Shown piece after piece: positions 1 to 12,911 of a stretch of 64,000 nucleotides of DNA; position 1 is the stretch's first letter, and each line of letters opens with the position of its first letter. This DNA is from Fomes fomentarius. Taxonomy: Eukaryota > Basidiomycota > Agaricomycetes > Polyporales > Polyporaceae. The notes under the pieces were generated by a model. It saw only the letters and a list, made by a program, of their open reading frames with translations, searched no databases and had not been told where the DNA came from. Location: assembly GCA_022606135.1 (NCBI GenBank), contig JABYQN010000006.1, positions 682,001-746,000 on the forward strand, in the 5' to 3' direction. Position numbers and translations under genes: made by a program.

Positions 1-3000
1 GCTGGGGTGCAGTCTTCCCCTGCTTCGATGCACCATCAGGTTGAGAACTCGGCGAAGAGGTACCTAGTGATCCATGGGACGGGCCTGGCGCATTTCCTGG
101 GGCGCCAGTAAAGGAGCTAGGAGGACCTGACGTCCCAGCTGAAAGGCCATTCGTTCCATCTGGGTGTGATGACGGACCCGGCATGCTACCAGGGAACATG
201 TCCATACCGTTAGCACCTGAGTGCCCACTGCGGCGAATCTTGTCAGCAAAGGCCGACAGAGCGTCTATAGGATTCCTCATCAGCTATGTTCCGTTACGTA
301 TCGCGCTAGCCCAGACAAGGGAGGTCAAGCCGCTACAGAGGAAATGGGCAAGGAAGTGGTCGGACATTTGCCATATCCTCGTTCTCAGGTCTGAACGCCC
401 GCTGAGGACAACAATATATCGACGACCAATTTCCATCCCATTTCCTCTGTATCGGCCAAGGCATCCTTCCTGTCGTGCCTTTACCAGGGCGGACACGTAC
501 CAACAGGCCCCATCTTGTTCGTGATGGAGAACTGAATCAAATCGGACATTTGCGCAACACTCTCCGCAAGCTGTAACCAAAATCGCTTTCAGAGCCTGCC
601 ATCCACACGAGGTTAGACGAAGGACGTACCTCCAGACATCGCATCGTGGCCTGGGGTATACCGAATGCATTGATAGGCTCCGCTGGGATCACCGCGTGGT
701 CGATGAGGTACCGCGGCTCATCGTACCTATTCTCGTCCATGCCATTCTGGTTCCCTGCGGGTGACGCCATCATCCTGGGCGAATCCGGTATTCGCTCACC
801 CTGGATCGAGTCTAACGCTAGGTACTTGTCGTGGCAGAACGCATCGAACTGTAGCCGTTCAAACATGAGGGTGTAGTTGAACACTGGCGCCCCCGTCTGT
901 GTCTGCACAGGTCTCGGAACCGTGTATACGACCACTTCGGCGGTGAATGGCCCACGGAGAGTGATGTTATACCCATTGGTGTACCGGAATGTCCAGGACG
1001 CGTTGGCGCATTCCACCACAGCACGCGACGAATTGACGAGTCGTTCGCGCGCACCGTCGATGTTGATCGACTGGGATTTTACTCCCGATTGGGCGGTGAC
1101 GAGGAAGAACCGGGGGAAGATTGGATAACCAATTTCTGTGACTGGCAGTCAGTAAGTGCCAGGACGTGCAGAAAAATTTGGATCTCACCAAATGGCTTCG
1201 CTTCAACCTGCTGATTGTCCTTCCAGAGCGTCAGCTTCATCGTAGCCTTCTCCGTGAAATAGCTCCGAACAGCATCTTGCCAATGCTGCAAAGTTAGCCT
1301 CTGGAATGGGCGGAGTGAGTTGGACTTTTGAGCATGTCTTGGGAGTCGTACTCACGTCTCTACTATCACTAGACAGCTGCCCGCTAAACTGCAATATCCG
1401 CTGGAGGGCTTGCCCAAACCCGACTGGGTACATACTATCATATAGACATAAATGCTTGAAGATGGCAAGCATCATTCAACTCAAACGTACGTTTGTGGCC
1501 TGATGGGAGGCGTTTGATTATTCACTGTTGGTATCGTTGCTATCGAGGCCGAAGGAGCTGGCGCAGACTGATTACCCTCTGCAGGAGCAGAAGCCTGGCC
1601 AGGAGGCGCAGGAGGAGGAGCATGGTTGGTCGATGGCCCAGCCACGGGAACGGGAAAAGGACCGGGACCTCCAGGCGGATGTCTGGATGCCGGCTGATTG
1701 GGATGCGCTGCTGGGGGCGCACTTGCTGGGGGTTGAGCAGGTGGATGCGATGGCGCTTGTGGACTCTGTGTGGGACCTGCTGTCGAAACCCTTGTTGGTG
1801 GCATCATGGTACCTGAATTCACGGGTAGAGGTGGTTGCGACAATCTTGGGGTGCGGGAAGGGTTGGGAGGTATTGGCGATTGTCGATGTGCAACTTGGGG
1901 CTGAGATTGCGGACGCTGCATCGCTACTGGTCCAGGACCAGGGTGCATCTGGTTGGGGTGGCGATCGGGTTGGCGAGGGGATTGTTGCGCTGAGAGATTG
2001 GGTTGGGATTGGGACATCGGGAAACCGGTATGAGGGCCATTGTGCGAAGGTGGTCGAGGAGGAGCGGATGGTGGTGCCTGGGGCATCCCATAAGACGCCC
2101 CACTGAACCCATCTGTTCCGTTGCTCATCCCGATCACTTGGGCTGGTGTTAGCGGTCCACCATCCACGGAACCGTTCCCTCGCTGCGACAATTCCCCCAC
2201 AGGGTTCATCGGTGAGGGAGAAGGGGCCACGTTGAACGTCGGGTTGTTCATGTTGCTCATAGGCATTCGCGGAACGTTGTGGGAGAGCTGCGGCTGCATG
2301 GGAGGATTCTGGAAGGGCATGAACATGTCGGGACTCATCTGTGCGCGACCTCCAGTGGCTTGCGAGGCCATCGGATTGCCCGTCATTGCTCCACTCAGGT
2401 TTGGTGGCGGTTGCACATGCTGCGACTGCTGGTGTTGGTGCTGTAACGCCATCTGATTGGCATACACGTTGTGTTGCATGGGCTGCTGCATCCCATGCGA
2501 TTGCGAAAGCGTCGACTGTTGCGAGAGCGACGACATCAAGGGCTGCCCCGTCCCCGCTCGTGTAGGCCCTGGCATCGGGTTCGTCCCCTGCATGTGGCCA
2601 GCTCTGTTCATTGGCAACATGTGTTCCGGCGTTTGCCCCTGCTGGTGTTGACGCATCTGCATGTGTAGTTGTTGCTGCGGGCCAGTCATGGTCGCGCGCA
2701 TCCCTCCTCCCATCTGAGGCGGCCCGTTGAGCATCCCTCCGCCTATGAGACCTGGCTGCATCCCTGCCATATGCGCTCCGGGTTGACCTAGCGGCTGCGA
2801 CTGAACGCGTCGGAGGGATTGCTGCTGAGGCATCATACCTGCGCTCGTGAATTGCATGTTCTGAAGTTGGTTCGGGGGGATACCAGACATGTGAGATGGA
2901 CCTGCTCCTACACCGGGACCGTTAGGGTGTGAGGCCATGAAAGCTCGCTGAGGGGCTCCTCGCTGCATGGCTAACTGGTAGCTTGGGTTTGCGGGGCCAG

Positions 3001-3178
3001 GCTGGCCGCCCATGATCCCGAGACCGGGATTCCCGCCTTGATTGTTTTGGAGGAGACCCAGGTTATGTGTATTAGGTTGCTGACCCTGTTGAGGCTGTTG
3101 TTGTAGGAAGCCTTGGTTCATGGAGCCTTGGTGCATATTGAGGACACCTTGACGGAGCATATCGGGGTGAACGTTCAT
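1..3178 (-). CDS. LIM-domain-binding (LDB/SEUSS/PtaB-like) transcriptional co-regulator, 3' end off the window
   Basis: Read leftwards from ATG 3178. The first long exon (about 3178-1497) encodes a ~560-residue head rich in Gln, Pro, Met and Asn with runs such as QQQPQQGQQ. After a GTACGT donor the gene continues into a LIM-binding core: PVGFGQALQRILQFSGQL (about 1440-1387), LQHWQDAVRSYF and LTLWKDNQQVEAKPFEIGYP (1290-1120), then INIDGARERLV, SWTFRYTNGYNITLRGPF and LMFERLQFDAFCHDKY (1060-830). A low-complexity Ser/Pro/Gly tail (295 to 1) reaches the left edge without a stop, so the gene is partial. Proteins of this family (animal LDB1, plant SEUSS, Aspergillus PtaB, yeast Mfg1) are non-DNA-binding scaffolds recruited by transcription factors in the nucleus. 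In fungi they affect adhesion and filamentation. The junction between about 540 and 295 is unresolved; a GTTGGT donor is possible. Family call firm, exact model not. Confidence 0.8.
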
Positions 3179-5134
3179 GACGAATCTCGGGAAGTGGGGT
3201 GTTCACCGGCGCGGGCCCAAGGACGAAGTGTCGCATGCAGGTGAGGGAGACTCGATACCACAGGAGAGAGCGGGAAACTGCCGCGGTAAACGGCGAGGTC
3301 GCGGTGAACGACGGGGGCGAGCCTTGGGGCGGCGAGGACGTTGACAGTGTTGAGGACGACGGGGAGCAGAGGAAGGGAAAGTTGAGTCGCGTTGTGGCAG
3401 ACGCACTCACACGCTTGAGCGTCGGCACTGCTTCCACGCCACGAGTCCATCGCCTGCCCCGATTTCCCCGCATCCCCCTCCGATATCCACCTCTTTACTC
3501 TAGACGTTGTTTCTGGCTATTAACACTTATTCTCTGATTTCAACGCCCGAACCTGTTCGTTGACAACGCATGTATTGACGACAACATTGAGAGAGCAATT
3601 AATGCCTCCGCGCCGAGGTCGTCTAAATGCCGGCGGATCTCTCAAGATACGCGCCACGACTTGACAAAACGCCCCCGGCACCGAGCGTTGCACTGCGCAG
3701 CGATGGTATGTCACTCTGTTCGTAGGGCTCTGAACACACGCTTATGATATGTCATTGCGTCTTCTTTAGGTGGCCAGATGTGCAAGCGGATCTAGACAAG
3801 CGAACAACGGTTACATGACTTATCTAGGTGGACACGGTGAATGCACGCGGCAGAAATGGAATCCTTCGGTGGCGGAACGTTGTATTGTTCTAGTGCATTA
3901 TCACTCCATGATGAGTTTTTTCCCTCCTATTTGTTGTTTTATACGTACGACAATGCATCGTGTCTCGTCAACGAGCCAAGCAGCTCGGACAGTCCAGGGT
4001 GCCGGTTGTCCGGATCGTACTCGTTTCCTGGTCGTGATCCGTATCAGCAAGCCGCGCTATGTGCGCCCCCAGTGGACCCGTTCACAAGCCGGTTGCCCTT
4101 CTCTTATTGTCATATCGCATCGCATTGGAAAATTCGCACCAGGAGTCACCGTGTCAATTCATATGGTGCAATCACTTCCTCGTCTGTCTCAGTCTGTCTG
4201 GAGACTAGAGCAAGGGCGAGGGCGAAACATTATGCGCACATAGTAACCGTTCTGTCACAACAGATAGTCATTCTGCAGCGTGCGACAGGCATCCAATACT
4301 TGTGCATTACCTTCGCCGAAATCATGTCGCGCATAACCCAAATATAGAGTGTATAGCTCTTCATACGCTTTGCTTGGCAAATGTCAGATCCCGTGCAGTT
4401 CCAGTATCCATACTGTTAGGCCTTGCATTGCGTAACAAGCCCATCAGAGAACTGCTATGTGGTCTTCGATGCTCAAAGTGGCACACATGACAGATATTTA
4501 CACGCATTGCTGACCCAGAAAATCTGGAATAGTGACACATGTGGTGTACCATGAGATCTGTACGGCATGCGAATCGAAGATGAATATTGGTACATGGCCT
4601 TGCTCTTGCAGTGTATAATCGCGGATAATTGGGATAGAACATGCACAAATTCAACATACCGCAGATTGACCAACCCATACATCAGAAGTATCACTAACTT
4701 CCAACGCCATTACAATGATGCTTTGGCACCATAACCTATCATCCACCTGCATTGAAAGGTTTCTGTGATGCAGCACCAGTACTTCGGAGGTCAACGCTGA
4801 AGATAGCTTAGCTCCTCGAAGATCCTTGAAGCTAGCATACAAGTGGTAGTGAAAGCGAGGGGTTTCGGGAAAGCCAGTCGACAGAAGCACGATTTGACCG
4901 ACGTCAATGAATTACCTACCAGCCTTCGACATAGGAGTAGCGAGAGTAAATTTAGTGGTGATGGGCAAAAACGGTTGGCGGATGAGCGTGGCAACGCTCA
5001 CAAATTGGGACGCGCCTGGCGCTTGCCGGCAGCGTGCCTCTGTCTATTTCCCCATCCTTGAGTTCTGTTCTGGCTATAGACTTCTGGCTCTCGACTCTCT
5101 CTGAGGACCACGCGACGACTGCCCATTGAAGCCA
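3179..5134. other. Intergenic region between divergent LDB-like and kinesin-3 genes
   Basis: About 1.96 kb between two divergently transcribed genes. It must hold both promoters and 5' UTRs. The longest reading frame (3841-4347, 168 codons) has no recognisable motif and biased, non-gene-like composition. The first 350 bp (3180-3530) are purine-rich and could be leader of the LDB-like gene. Nothing else is recognised. Confidence 0.5.
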
Positions 5135-8100
5135 ATGGCTGATCATGGCGATGGAAACATCAAGGTCGTTGTCCGATGCCGGCCCCTCAATTCACGCGGT
5201 TCGTGTTTGCCCAAGAACCCCTACGAGTCTTTTCAGTTGCCTGACGATCTCTTCTGCTGCGTCACACTCCATGTGGCATGAACTACCTGGATATGGTTTT
5301 GGCTGCACGTGAACAGAGATTGCGCGCGGCGCGAAATGTCTCGTGCGTATGGACGGGAACCAAACTATCCTAGAACCCCCGGAGCCAGGCTCTGCGGGTG
5401 CGCAGGCAACGTCAGGACGTGCGGCCGAGCGCAAGGCGATGAACTTCACTTTTGACAAGAGTTACTGGTCCGCGGGCCCGAGGGACGAGCCTGGATACTG
5501 CTCTCAGCAGACCCTGTACGACGACCTCGGCAAGGAGTTGCTTGACCATGGATTTGCTGGGTTCAATGCGTGTATCGTGGCTTGTGAGTACATGCAGTAT
5601 AGCTTACGCTGGCTCAATGCTGAATTATGGATTAGATGGACAGACAGGTGCGTACTGAAAGGTCCGGCGAGGAGGATTGGGAGATTGATGCAGTGCGGTG
5701 TTCAGGTTCTGGCAAGTCTTACAGTATGATGGGTTGTACGTGCCATTCTCCGATATCCTGCATTCTTATTTCGCCAACGATCGAGTTAAATAGACGGTCC
5801 CGACAAGGGTATCATCCCGCTCACTTGTTCAGAATTGTTCACCCGAGTCGAGCAGAAGATGGCCATCGACCCGAACGTGAGTTTCAACGTAGAAGTATCT
5901 TACATCGAAATATACAACGAGAAAGTGCGCGACCTGCTCAACCCGAAGAACACTGGCAACCTTCGCGTCCGTGAACACCCCAGCCTCGGTCCATATGTAG
6001 AGGACCTGTCCAAGCTCGTCGTGAACAGTTACGACGAAATGATGACGCTCATGGACGAGGGAAACAAGGCTCGTACGGTCGCTGCAACGAACATGAACGA
6101 GACGTACGTAGTGACTTTTGATATGCATGTGATAACCGTCAACAACTGACTGTGGCGCACGCATATGTCAGTTCTTCGCGTTCGCATGCCGTCTTCACGC
6201 TGCTGCTCACCATGAAGCGGCATGATGTTGACACCAACCTTGATACCGAGAAGGTGTCACGCATCAACTTGGTCGATCTTGCCGGTTCCGAGCGTGCCAA
6301 CTCCACGGGGGCGACGGGTCAGCGGTTGAAGGAAGGTGCCAACATCAACAAGTCCTTGACTACGCTCGGAAAGGTCATCGCTGCGCTTGCGCAAGCTAGT
6401 CAGTCGGAGGGCAAGAAGGGCAAGAAGGGGAAAGGGGATGATTTCATTCCGTACCGTGACTCCGTATGTCGCGCCTTTCGGTCTTTGCTGGAATGGTACT
6501 GATGGACGGTTGCCATTAGGTTCTCACGTGGCTCCTCAAAGACAGTCTAGGAGGGAATTCCAAGACGGCTATGATTGCTGCTATCTCGCCTGCTGACGTG
6601 CAATACGAGGAAACACTGAGTACGTTGCGCTATGCCGATCAAGCGAAGAAGATCAAGAACAAGGCCATCATTAACGAGGACCCGAATGCGAAGCTCGTAC
6701 GAGAACTCAAAGAAGAACTCGAGATGCTTCGCGGTGCGTTACCTTTTCTCTTTCGGCGCTTGCATGCACTAAAGTCTCAAAATAGCGCGAGTGTCTGGGG
6801 CTAGCAGCGAAGCCGTTTTCGACCCGACCATCCCTGCAGCGCAGCAGAAGGTCACATACCAGGCGAAGGACGGCACGATCAAGACAGTGTCCAAGGCGGA
6901 GTTGCAGGATCAGTTGGAGACGAGCGAGAAGCTCATGCAGAGCCTGAACGAGACGTGGGAGGAGAAGATGCAGCGCACGCAAGAGGTGCAGCGTGAGCGG
7001 GAGAAGGCGCTCGAGGAACTTGGTATAACCGTCGAGAAGAACAATGTGGGGGTGCACACTCCAAAGAGGATGCCCCACTTAGTCAACTTGGTCAGTCTTT
7101 CAGGCAGCATTGTGCATGTCACCCTGATATTGACCTCATTCGTGAATGTAGAACGAAGATCCACTGATGAGCGAGTGTCTCATCTATCAGCTCAAGTCGG
7201 GGAGAACAGACATCGGAAGGATGGACAGCGACAAGCCGGCTACTATTCGTCTCAGTGGTGCGAGTATCGCCGAGGAGCATTGTTACTTTGAGAACAACGA
7301 CGGCAAAGTCATGCTCTATGCCCTCAGCGATGCTGTGACGGTCAGTAGTCAGCGTTCATTCCTTGCCGCATACAGCTGACTGTTTTTGTAGTTCTTGAAT
7401 GGGCGGCAAATCACCCCTGGTCAAGTACGCATTCCATTGCTGCATGGAGTATCTTGAGCGCAGACTGATACTGTTGTAGGGATACAAACTTCGATCAGGT
7501 TTCCGTATCATCATGGGTGAGTCCTCATATTCGCAGCTGAAATCAATAGTTAACACTCGGTAGGCGAGCACCACGTCTTCCGCTTCAACAACCCTGAGGA
7601 AGTCCGGAAATTACGAGATCGCGCCCGCGCGAAGTCTCAGATGAGCATAAGCGTGACCGCTGCCGATCTGGCCGCCGGGGAACTTGCAGAGGCCACTCGA
7701 CCAAGCTCTCCTACGGAGTCCAACGTGGACGTCAACGATGTCGATTGGACCTTCGCGAAGCGTGAAGCGGCTCTCGCAAGGCTTGGACTGGATCCCACCC
7801 TAGATAACCTTCCGGACGAAGACATCAACAAGCTCTATGAGAAGATTACCAAAGTGAAGACCATGCGCGACCACAATGCCAAGCGGCCCGAAAGCAGCCT
7901 CAGCCAAGCCGACGACATCTGGAGCGAGTCCAGTCGGCCACTCGATGCCTTGACCGACGACACGAGCGTGGACGCCATGACGAGCCGCGACAGCCCCGAG
8001 ATGAACGAGAACCTCAAGGACATGCAGAACCAGCTGGAGAACCAGCGCGCCGAGTTCGAGACTCGCCTGCAGGCTATTGCCGAGTCGTCCGAGGCGGAAG

Positions 8101-10944
8101 ATCTGAAGGTGGAGAAAGAGCAGATGGAGCGCCAGCTGAAGCTCGTACAGGTGCACATGAAGCGCCTGCTTGACGCACGAGCAAGGGGTGAGACGGAGCT
8201 CGAGGATATTCCGTTCGAGCCGGTCATCTATACGGCAAAGCAGCTCCGACTCATTCGGAAGGTACTGGACAAGTGGCGTGCACATCGCTCCTTCTCCATG
8301 GCTGAAATAGTCTTGTCCAACGCGGTGCTAATCAAAGAGGCCAATATCATCAGGCAAGTGCATATCGCCTCACTTGCTTGCCACAGCATTTGCTGATACC
8401 ACATCACAGCAAGGAGCTTGGGAAGGACGTCTCGTACAACTTCACCATCGCAGCTGGAGGCTCACTCGCCGCGCCTGCTTCTGCCATTGACTCCATCGCT
8501 GGTCTCGACCAGTTCGGGGATGTCGCAGACCCCGTACTAGCCTCTGCGACTCAGCCATCAGTCGCTGTCAAAGTTGTTGATAGACGACATAGTGCCATCT
8601 ACGTCTGGTCCTTGGATCGTCTTCAGCAGCAGCTTCAACGCATGCGGAACCTCACCACTTTCATTGATCGTCCCTCATACTCTCAACACTTCTCTTCAGA
8701 GGAGCCCTTCTACGACAACCCACCGCCAGACTATTCATTCATCGGTAATGGACTGCTTTCCCTGGCACCACTCTCTAGGAGGCTGTCCTCGACATCCGTT
8801 GTACCCATCTTCTGTCGCTACACTGCGGAAGCAATTGGCTCGTGCCGCATTGAGATCAAGATTGCGAACGTCGTCTTGCCTCCGAAACATGCCAACACAT
8901 CTACTTCCTCCACTCGCGCTTCGTCTCCTGTCCCGAGCACAGTCCTTCCCGGCAGCAAGCTCACTTTCTACCTCTCCGTTGATCAGGTGAAGGGCTTGTC
9001 GTATCATGACTTCTCCTTCGCACACCTGCAAGTTAGACTGTCCTCCTTACTGGGCCCCTCACTTACGGCGGAAGAGGTCTATCCTTCTGCTGCCGTCGAC
9101 CTAGACTCTGCCTCTTTGTCTGACTTGAAGTTCCGTCGCAGCTTCTCCATGGTCGCGTCGTCGAAGGTTCTCACCTACCTTCGTCAGGGCTACGCTCCTA
9201 TCGAGTTCTACGCACGGCTCAGGCCTACGTACCTCGAGCGTATGGAGCGTTGGGATGAGATGCGAGAGCTGCGCATTCCTACGAGCATTGGCTCTTCATC
9301 CTCGACCCCTCAGAGCCTACCCACTACACTGCCGCCTATGCGCCGGTCAGAGAACGATTTTGTCACCGAGCAGCTGCACGATGTCACCGCCTGGTTGCAA
9401 GTGTGTGAACTCGCGCCAGACGGGTCGTACAAGCCCGTACCTGTCGTATCAGCAGGCCATCTCGATCCTGGCTCGTTCCAGTTGCACCAGGGTTTGCAGC
9501 GCCGGATTTTCCTCACACTCTCCTCCCACTCCGGTCGCCAACTCCCCTGGACAGAAGTCACACGAATACGACTGGGTAACGTTCGTCATCTGGATACGAA
9601 GGGTCTTCTGCACGAGTCGACGTCGAAGGTCCTCGTCACCCTCCCTCTCCTCCAGGACCAGAAGATCGAATACAAACCAGACGGTACCGGCAGCATCACT
9701 GCGGAGGCTCTCTGGGATTCCAGCGTCCACGACTCCGTCCTCCTGAACCGTGTGACCGGCGCAGGCCAGCGAGTGTTCCTCCAGGTCTCCTGGTCCGTCG
9801 CAGTAGAGACGTGCGCTGAGCCGGTGCAATTCTCCATGGACACGGCGGTCACCATCCAGGGCCGTGACGCCCGTCCTCCCTCACGGCTGTCTTCGCTGTT
9901 TGGTTCGACAAAAATCCTGCCGAAGACGAGCACCATGTTCTCCGTTCGGCTCACACCGCCGCTCACCCGTTCTCCAAAGGATCTTTGGCGGCTCGACACC
10001 GCCGAGAAGTACGTGCGCGGCGAGGAGACGCTGGGGATCTGGCGGCCAAGAGGCGTCTCGGTTGTGGAAGACTACTCGCGGTTGGTGACGATGGAGCGGC
10101 GGGCGGCTGACGTCCAGGCCATCCGTGTCATCCTTGCCACTTCCCCAGCGAGCAAGATCAAGCAGCAGGATGCGGAGGTGTGGGGGTCTGAGGGCTCTGA
10201 GGAGCTCCTGAGGAAGTCGGTGGCGCTTTGGCAGAAGCGGTTCGGCCATAGGGGGGAGGTATGTTGCATTCGCTTGTTCCAGGCGAAGTATGAGAGAATG
10301 ACATGCTGCCGGCTACAGATCGTCATCAGCCAAGAGCAGCCCAGTGAGCCTGACGTTTTGAGCGTGACCTCGAGCAAGGCTCCTTCAGACACGACTTCTG
10401 TCGATTCTCTCAAGCTCAATGCGAGCACCAAGCTAATCCCGAGAAAGTATGTGTGCTCTGTACGTTGCCGGTCCAGACGCTAACATCTCTTCTCTCAGTG
10501 ACGGACCGACGAAGAAGGGCCACCTGATGCTCATGACTGACGCGAACGAAAATGTCTGGGAACGGCGATGGTTCGTTCTACGGAGGTGGGTGCCCGCTTG
10601 TACTATGCATGTTGATCCACGTTCGACTGACTCTATTAAACCACTCACAGGCCGTATCTGCACATGTACGCCCACTCGAACGAGATCGAGGAGATTGGCG
10701 TGATCAGCCTCACAGGCGTGAACGTCGAGAGCAATCCCGAGATGGAGGCTCTGCTGGGGGTACGTCCATTTCCGCATTATGGGGTTCGGCTGTTCCTGAC
10801 ACTGACACGGCATCGTATGTCATCTAGAAAAAGTTCACGTTCACGCTCTTCACCTCGTCTAACTCGTACGCTCTCGCCGCGCCCAGCCAGAAGGAACTTC
10901 AGGCATGGACTACGAAGCTGGATCCCACCCGTCTTCCTTCATGA
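5135..10944 (+). CDS. unc104: Kinesin-3 motor (Unc104/KIF1 type), FHA and PH domains
   Basis: Plus-end-directed microtubule motor that in fungi moves endosomes and vesicles. I traced 17 exons that sum to 1,611 codons in one frame (1,610 residues). The order is: motor domain (residues 1-~390) with [15 protein letters not shown]-loop GQTGSGKSY, switch I NMNETSSRSH, switch [13 protein letters not shown] and neck [16 protein letters not shown]; coiled coil; FHA domain (~495-590, [19 protein letters not shown]); coiled coil ([16 protein letters not shown]); a long kinesin-associated region; and a C-terminal PH domain (~1505-1600, [20 protein letters not shown]). The order and length are typical of fungal Unc104. 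Exon 3 (5636-5647) is only 12 nt and lies inside the P-loop. The intron after 8353 has a GC donor (CAG|GCAAGT). The ATG at 5135 is chosen because it directly precedes the motor domain. The gene appears intact. Confidence 0.95.
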
Positions 10945-11568
10945 CACTTCACGAACTCTCACGACATCGATGCTCAGGTATATGCATACGACATCCATTC
11001 AATCTGTCTACTCCTTCCCTTCTTCACCTTCCCCGCGCTTCTTGTCTTTTTGTTTATCTTCTGCGTTGCGCTTCATGACTACTCTTATCACAATCCCGGT
11101 CGTTGTGTTCTGCTTACTGTAATACTCTCATTTCTTTCGCGTTTTTGGCCGTTTTCGTAGCTTGTCGTCTATCTGGATTTCTTCTCGTTGCATAACATAC
11201 GCTCTCTATCTGCCCATCTTTGCACATACCACATAGTATATACACTGGCCGGCTTCGTATACTCCTAGAACTGATATCCCTAGTCGTCGTTGCATACCAC
11301 AGTCGTGTACCCCTATATTAGTAGCTCCCGGGGTCGGTAGTGGCCGAATGGTTTAAGGCGGCCTAGCTCCGCATCTGGACCACATAATGCGCTCGTATCG
11401 GCTGTGTGGAAACGTGAGGCGCTGGTAGTGGCGAACATCCGTGTTCTTCTGGTGTAGCCGCAAGGTGTCGTGCGACGGCGCAGCCAGATGTGACGTGAGG
11501 CGCAACGGGCGGGACAACTGGTAGGCGCGACCGAAGGCGCAAGCCGGCCCTCGTCGCTCGGCAGAACC
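10945..11568. other. Convergent 3' flank between kinesin-3 and IMP3
   Basis: About 620 bp between two genes whose 3' ends face each other. It is T/C-rich in the first 250 bp, as expected for 3' UTR. A tRNA A-box-like word lies at 11341-11351, but no B box or acceptor stem follows within 150 bp. No gene recognised. Confidence 0.5.
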
Positions 11569-12570
11569 TCAGAGCAAGTCGAAGTCATCGAGCTGATGTG
11601 TGGCACATTCTGTGAGCATGCCCGTCTGGGAACGGGACGGCAGCTGTATACGCTCACCTCGTCGTTGTAGCGCATGATTGTGCGCTTGAGCTTGGAGGTA
11701 TCAACCCAGGTGACGAAATCTTCCATGTGCCTGGTCAATCATAAGTGCGTCATTCAGGGCGAGAAGCGGCGGGTTGACATACCGAGTGACGAGATACGCA
11801 GGGTCCGTTATCGTATCGGGGCCAACGCGGATGTGTCCTTGTTCTATGAACTTGACGGCCTGGCGTCAAGAACGCACGGACGCATGCCAAGACGATCGCG
11901 ACGACGACGTTCAGCGTCCAGAATATACGCGGCGTGGCGAATAGCAAAACGAACTCACCGCGCTGACGGTCTCCGCCATCTTCGACATGCACATGACGAC
12001 TGCGAGCCGCCGCCTGCAGAACGCAGCGACGGTGAGCTTGTTCTCGATGTCGCTCATCTTCGCGGTGGAGTTGAGCACGCCCATGTCGTACAGCTTTGAC
12101 AGAAGCTGGCCCTCCATCTTCGCGCGGAAGGGATCCTGGGCCGGGAGGAGGGAAAGACGGTGGGCGTAAGAGCGGATGGAGCCGCATAGTTTGTTGTATC
12201 TGCAATGACGTCGGGCGCGATGGTGTCAGACATTGCATCCAGCAAATATGGAGCGTGCCTTCCGCAGCGAGGGGCAGGAGATAAGTGAGAATGGCCGGGG
12301 TGTTGATTGCGCGGGTATAGGGCACCCCAGGCCGCGACGAGCACGCTCTCGAGAAAATGGCAGACGCACTTGTGATAGTCCTCTCTGTCCTGGATGTGGT
12401 ACCGGCGCATAATTCTCACCTCGCGCAGGTTCGCATCTTGCTTCCACTATCCACACATGTCTTAGTATGTTGTATATGCGTAGGGGTTTTTCTTGAATTC
12501 GGATACTCACGTTCAGGAAGTCGACTTTCTTCAAGAGCTTTTGCTCATGGTACTTAAGTTGCCTAACCAT
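11569..12570 (-). CDS. IMP3: U3 small nucleolar RNP protein Imp3
   Basis: Component of the U3 snoRNP/SSU processome in the nucleolus, needed for early cleavage of pre-18S rRNA; an S4-like RNA-binding protein related to uS4. Six exons (12570-12511, 12446-12370, 12199-11959, 11859-11783, 11730-11658, 11592-11569) join without a frame break to 183 residues, the size of yeast Imp3. Visible blocks: [65 protein letters not shown] and the S4 segment [20 protein letters not shown]. It ends in LDDFDLL, which is typical of the family. The last exon is only 24 nt. It is transcribed divergently from the glycosyltransferase-like gene at 12912. No defect seen. Confidence 0.95.
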
Positions 12571-12911
12571 GGTGTGAGTCAGACAGCCAAGCAGAGATCG
12601 GAAGATTGAGGATGAAGCGAATCGAAAGCAAGGACAAGTGTAAGGTGAGGGGACGGAGGAAAAGTTGAGTGGCAGCACGTCTTGGCGCCTCGCTCAAGAT
12701 TGATCGGGCGGTGTCCGGAAAAGGTGTAAGTAGTTGTGTGGGCGGGACGCGCTCGATAACACCAGACCCCTTGCGATTTTCTTGCGACATGAGGCGCAGA
12801 CGAATTTCATCCGGGTCACTCCATTCCCTTCTTTTCGTATGTATCTTATACTAGCTTGGGGAATGCTCCTCGCGCGTCCGTTCTGTCCTCGCCGTTCGTG
12901 ACTCCAGTCTC
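12571..12911. promoter_or_regulatory. Shared divergent promoter, IMP3 / glycosyltransferase-like gene A
   Basis: The 341 bp between the two start codons must drive both genes. No unambiguous TATA or named operator is visible; position and orientation are the only evidence. Confidence 0.45.

Noticed and set aside
3841..4347. 168-codon plus-strand reading frame between the LDB-like and kinesin genes
   Set aside because: No family motif, no plausible splice continuation, and it lies where two divergent promoters are expected.
11335..11460. Possible tRNA-Ser/Leu gene: TGGCCGAATGGTTTAAGGCG matches a Pol III A box and D arm
   Set aside because: No B box (GGTTCRANNCC) follows within 150 bp, no acceptor-stem partner for TCGGTAG, and no clean anticodon stem. 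At best a dead fragment.
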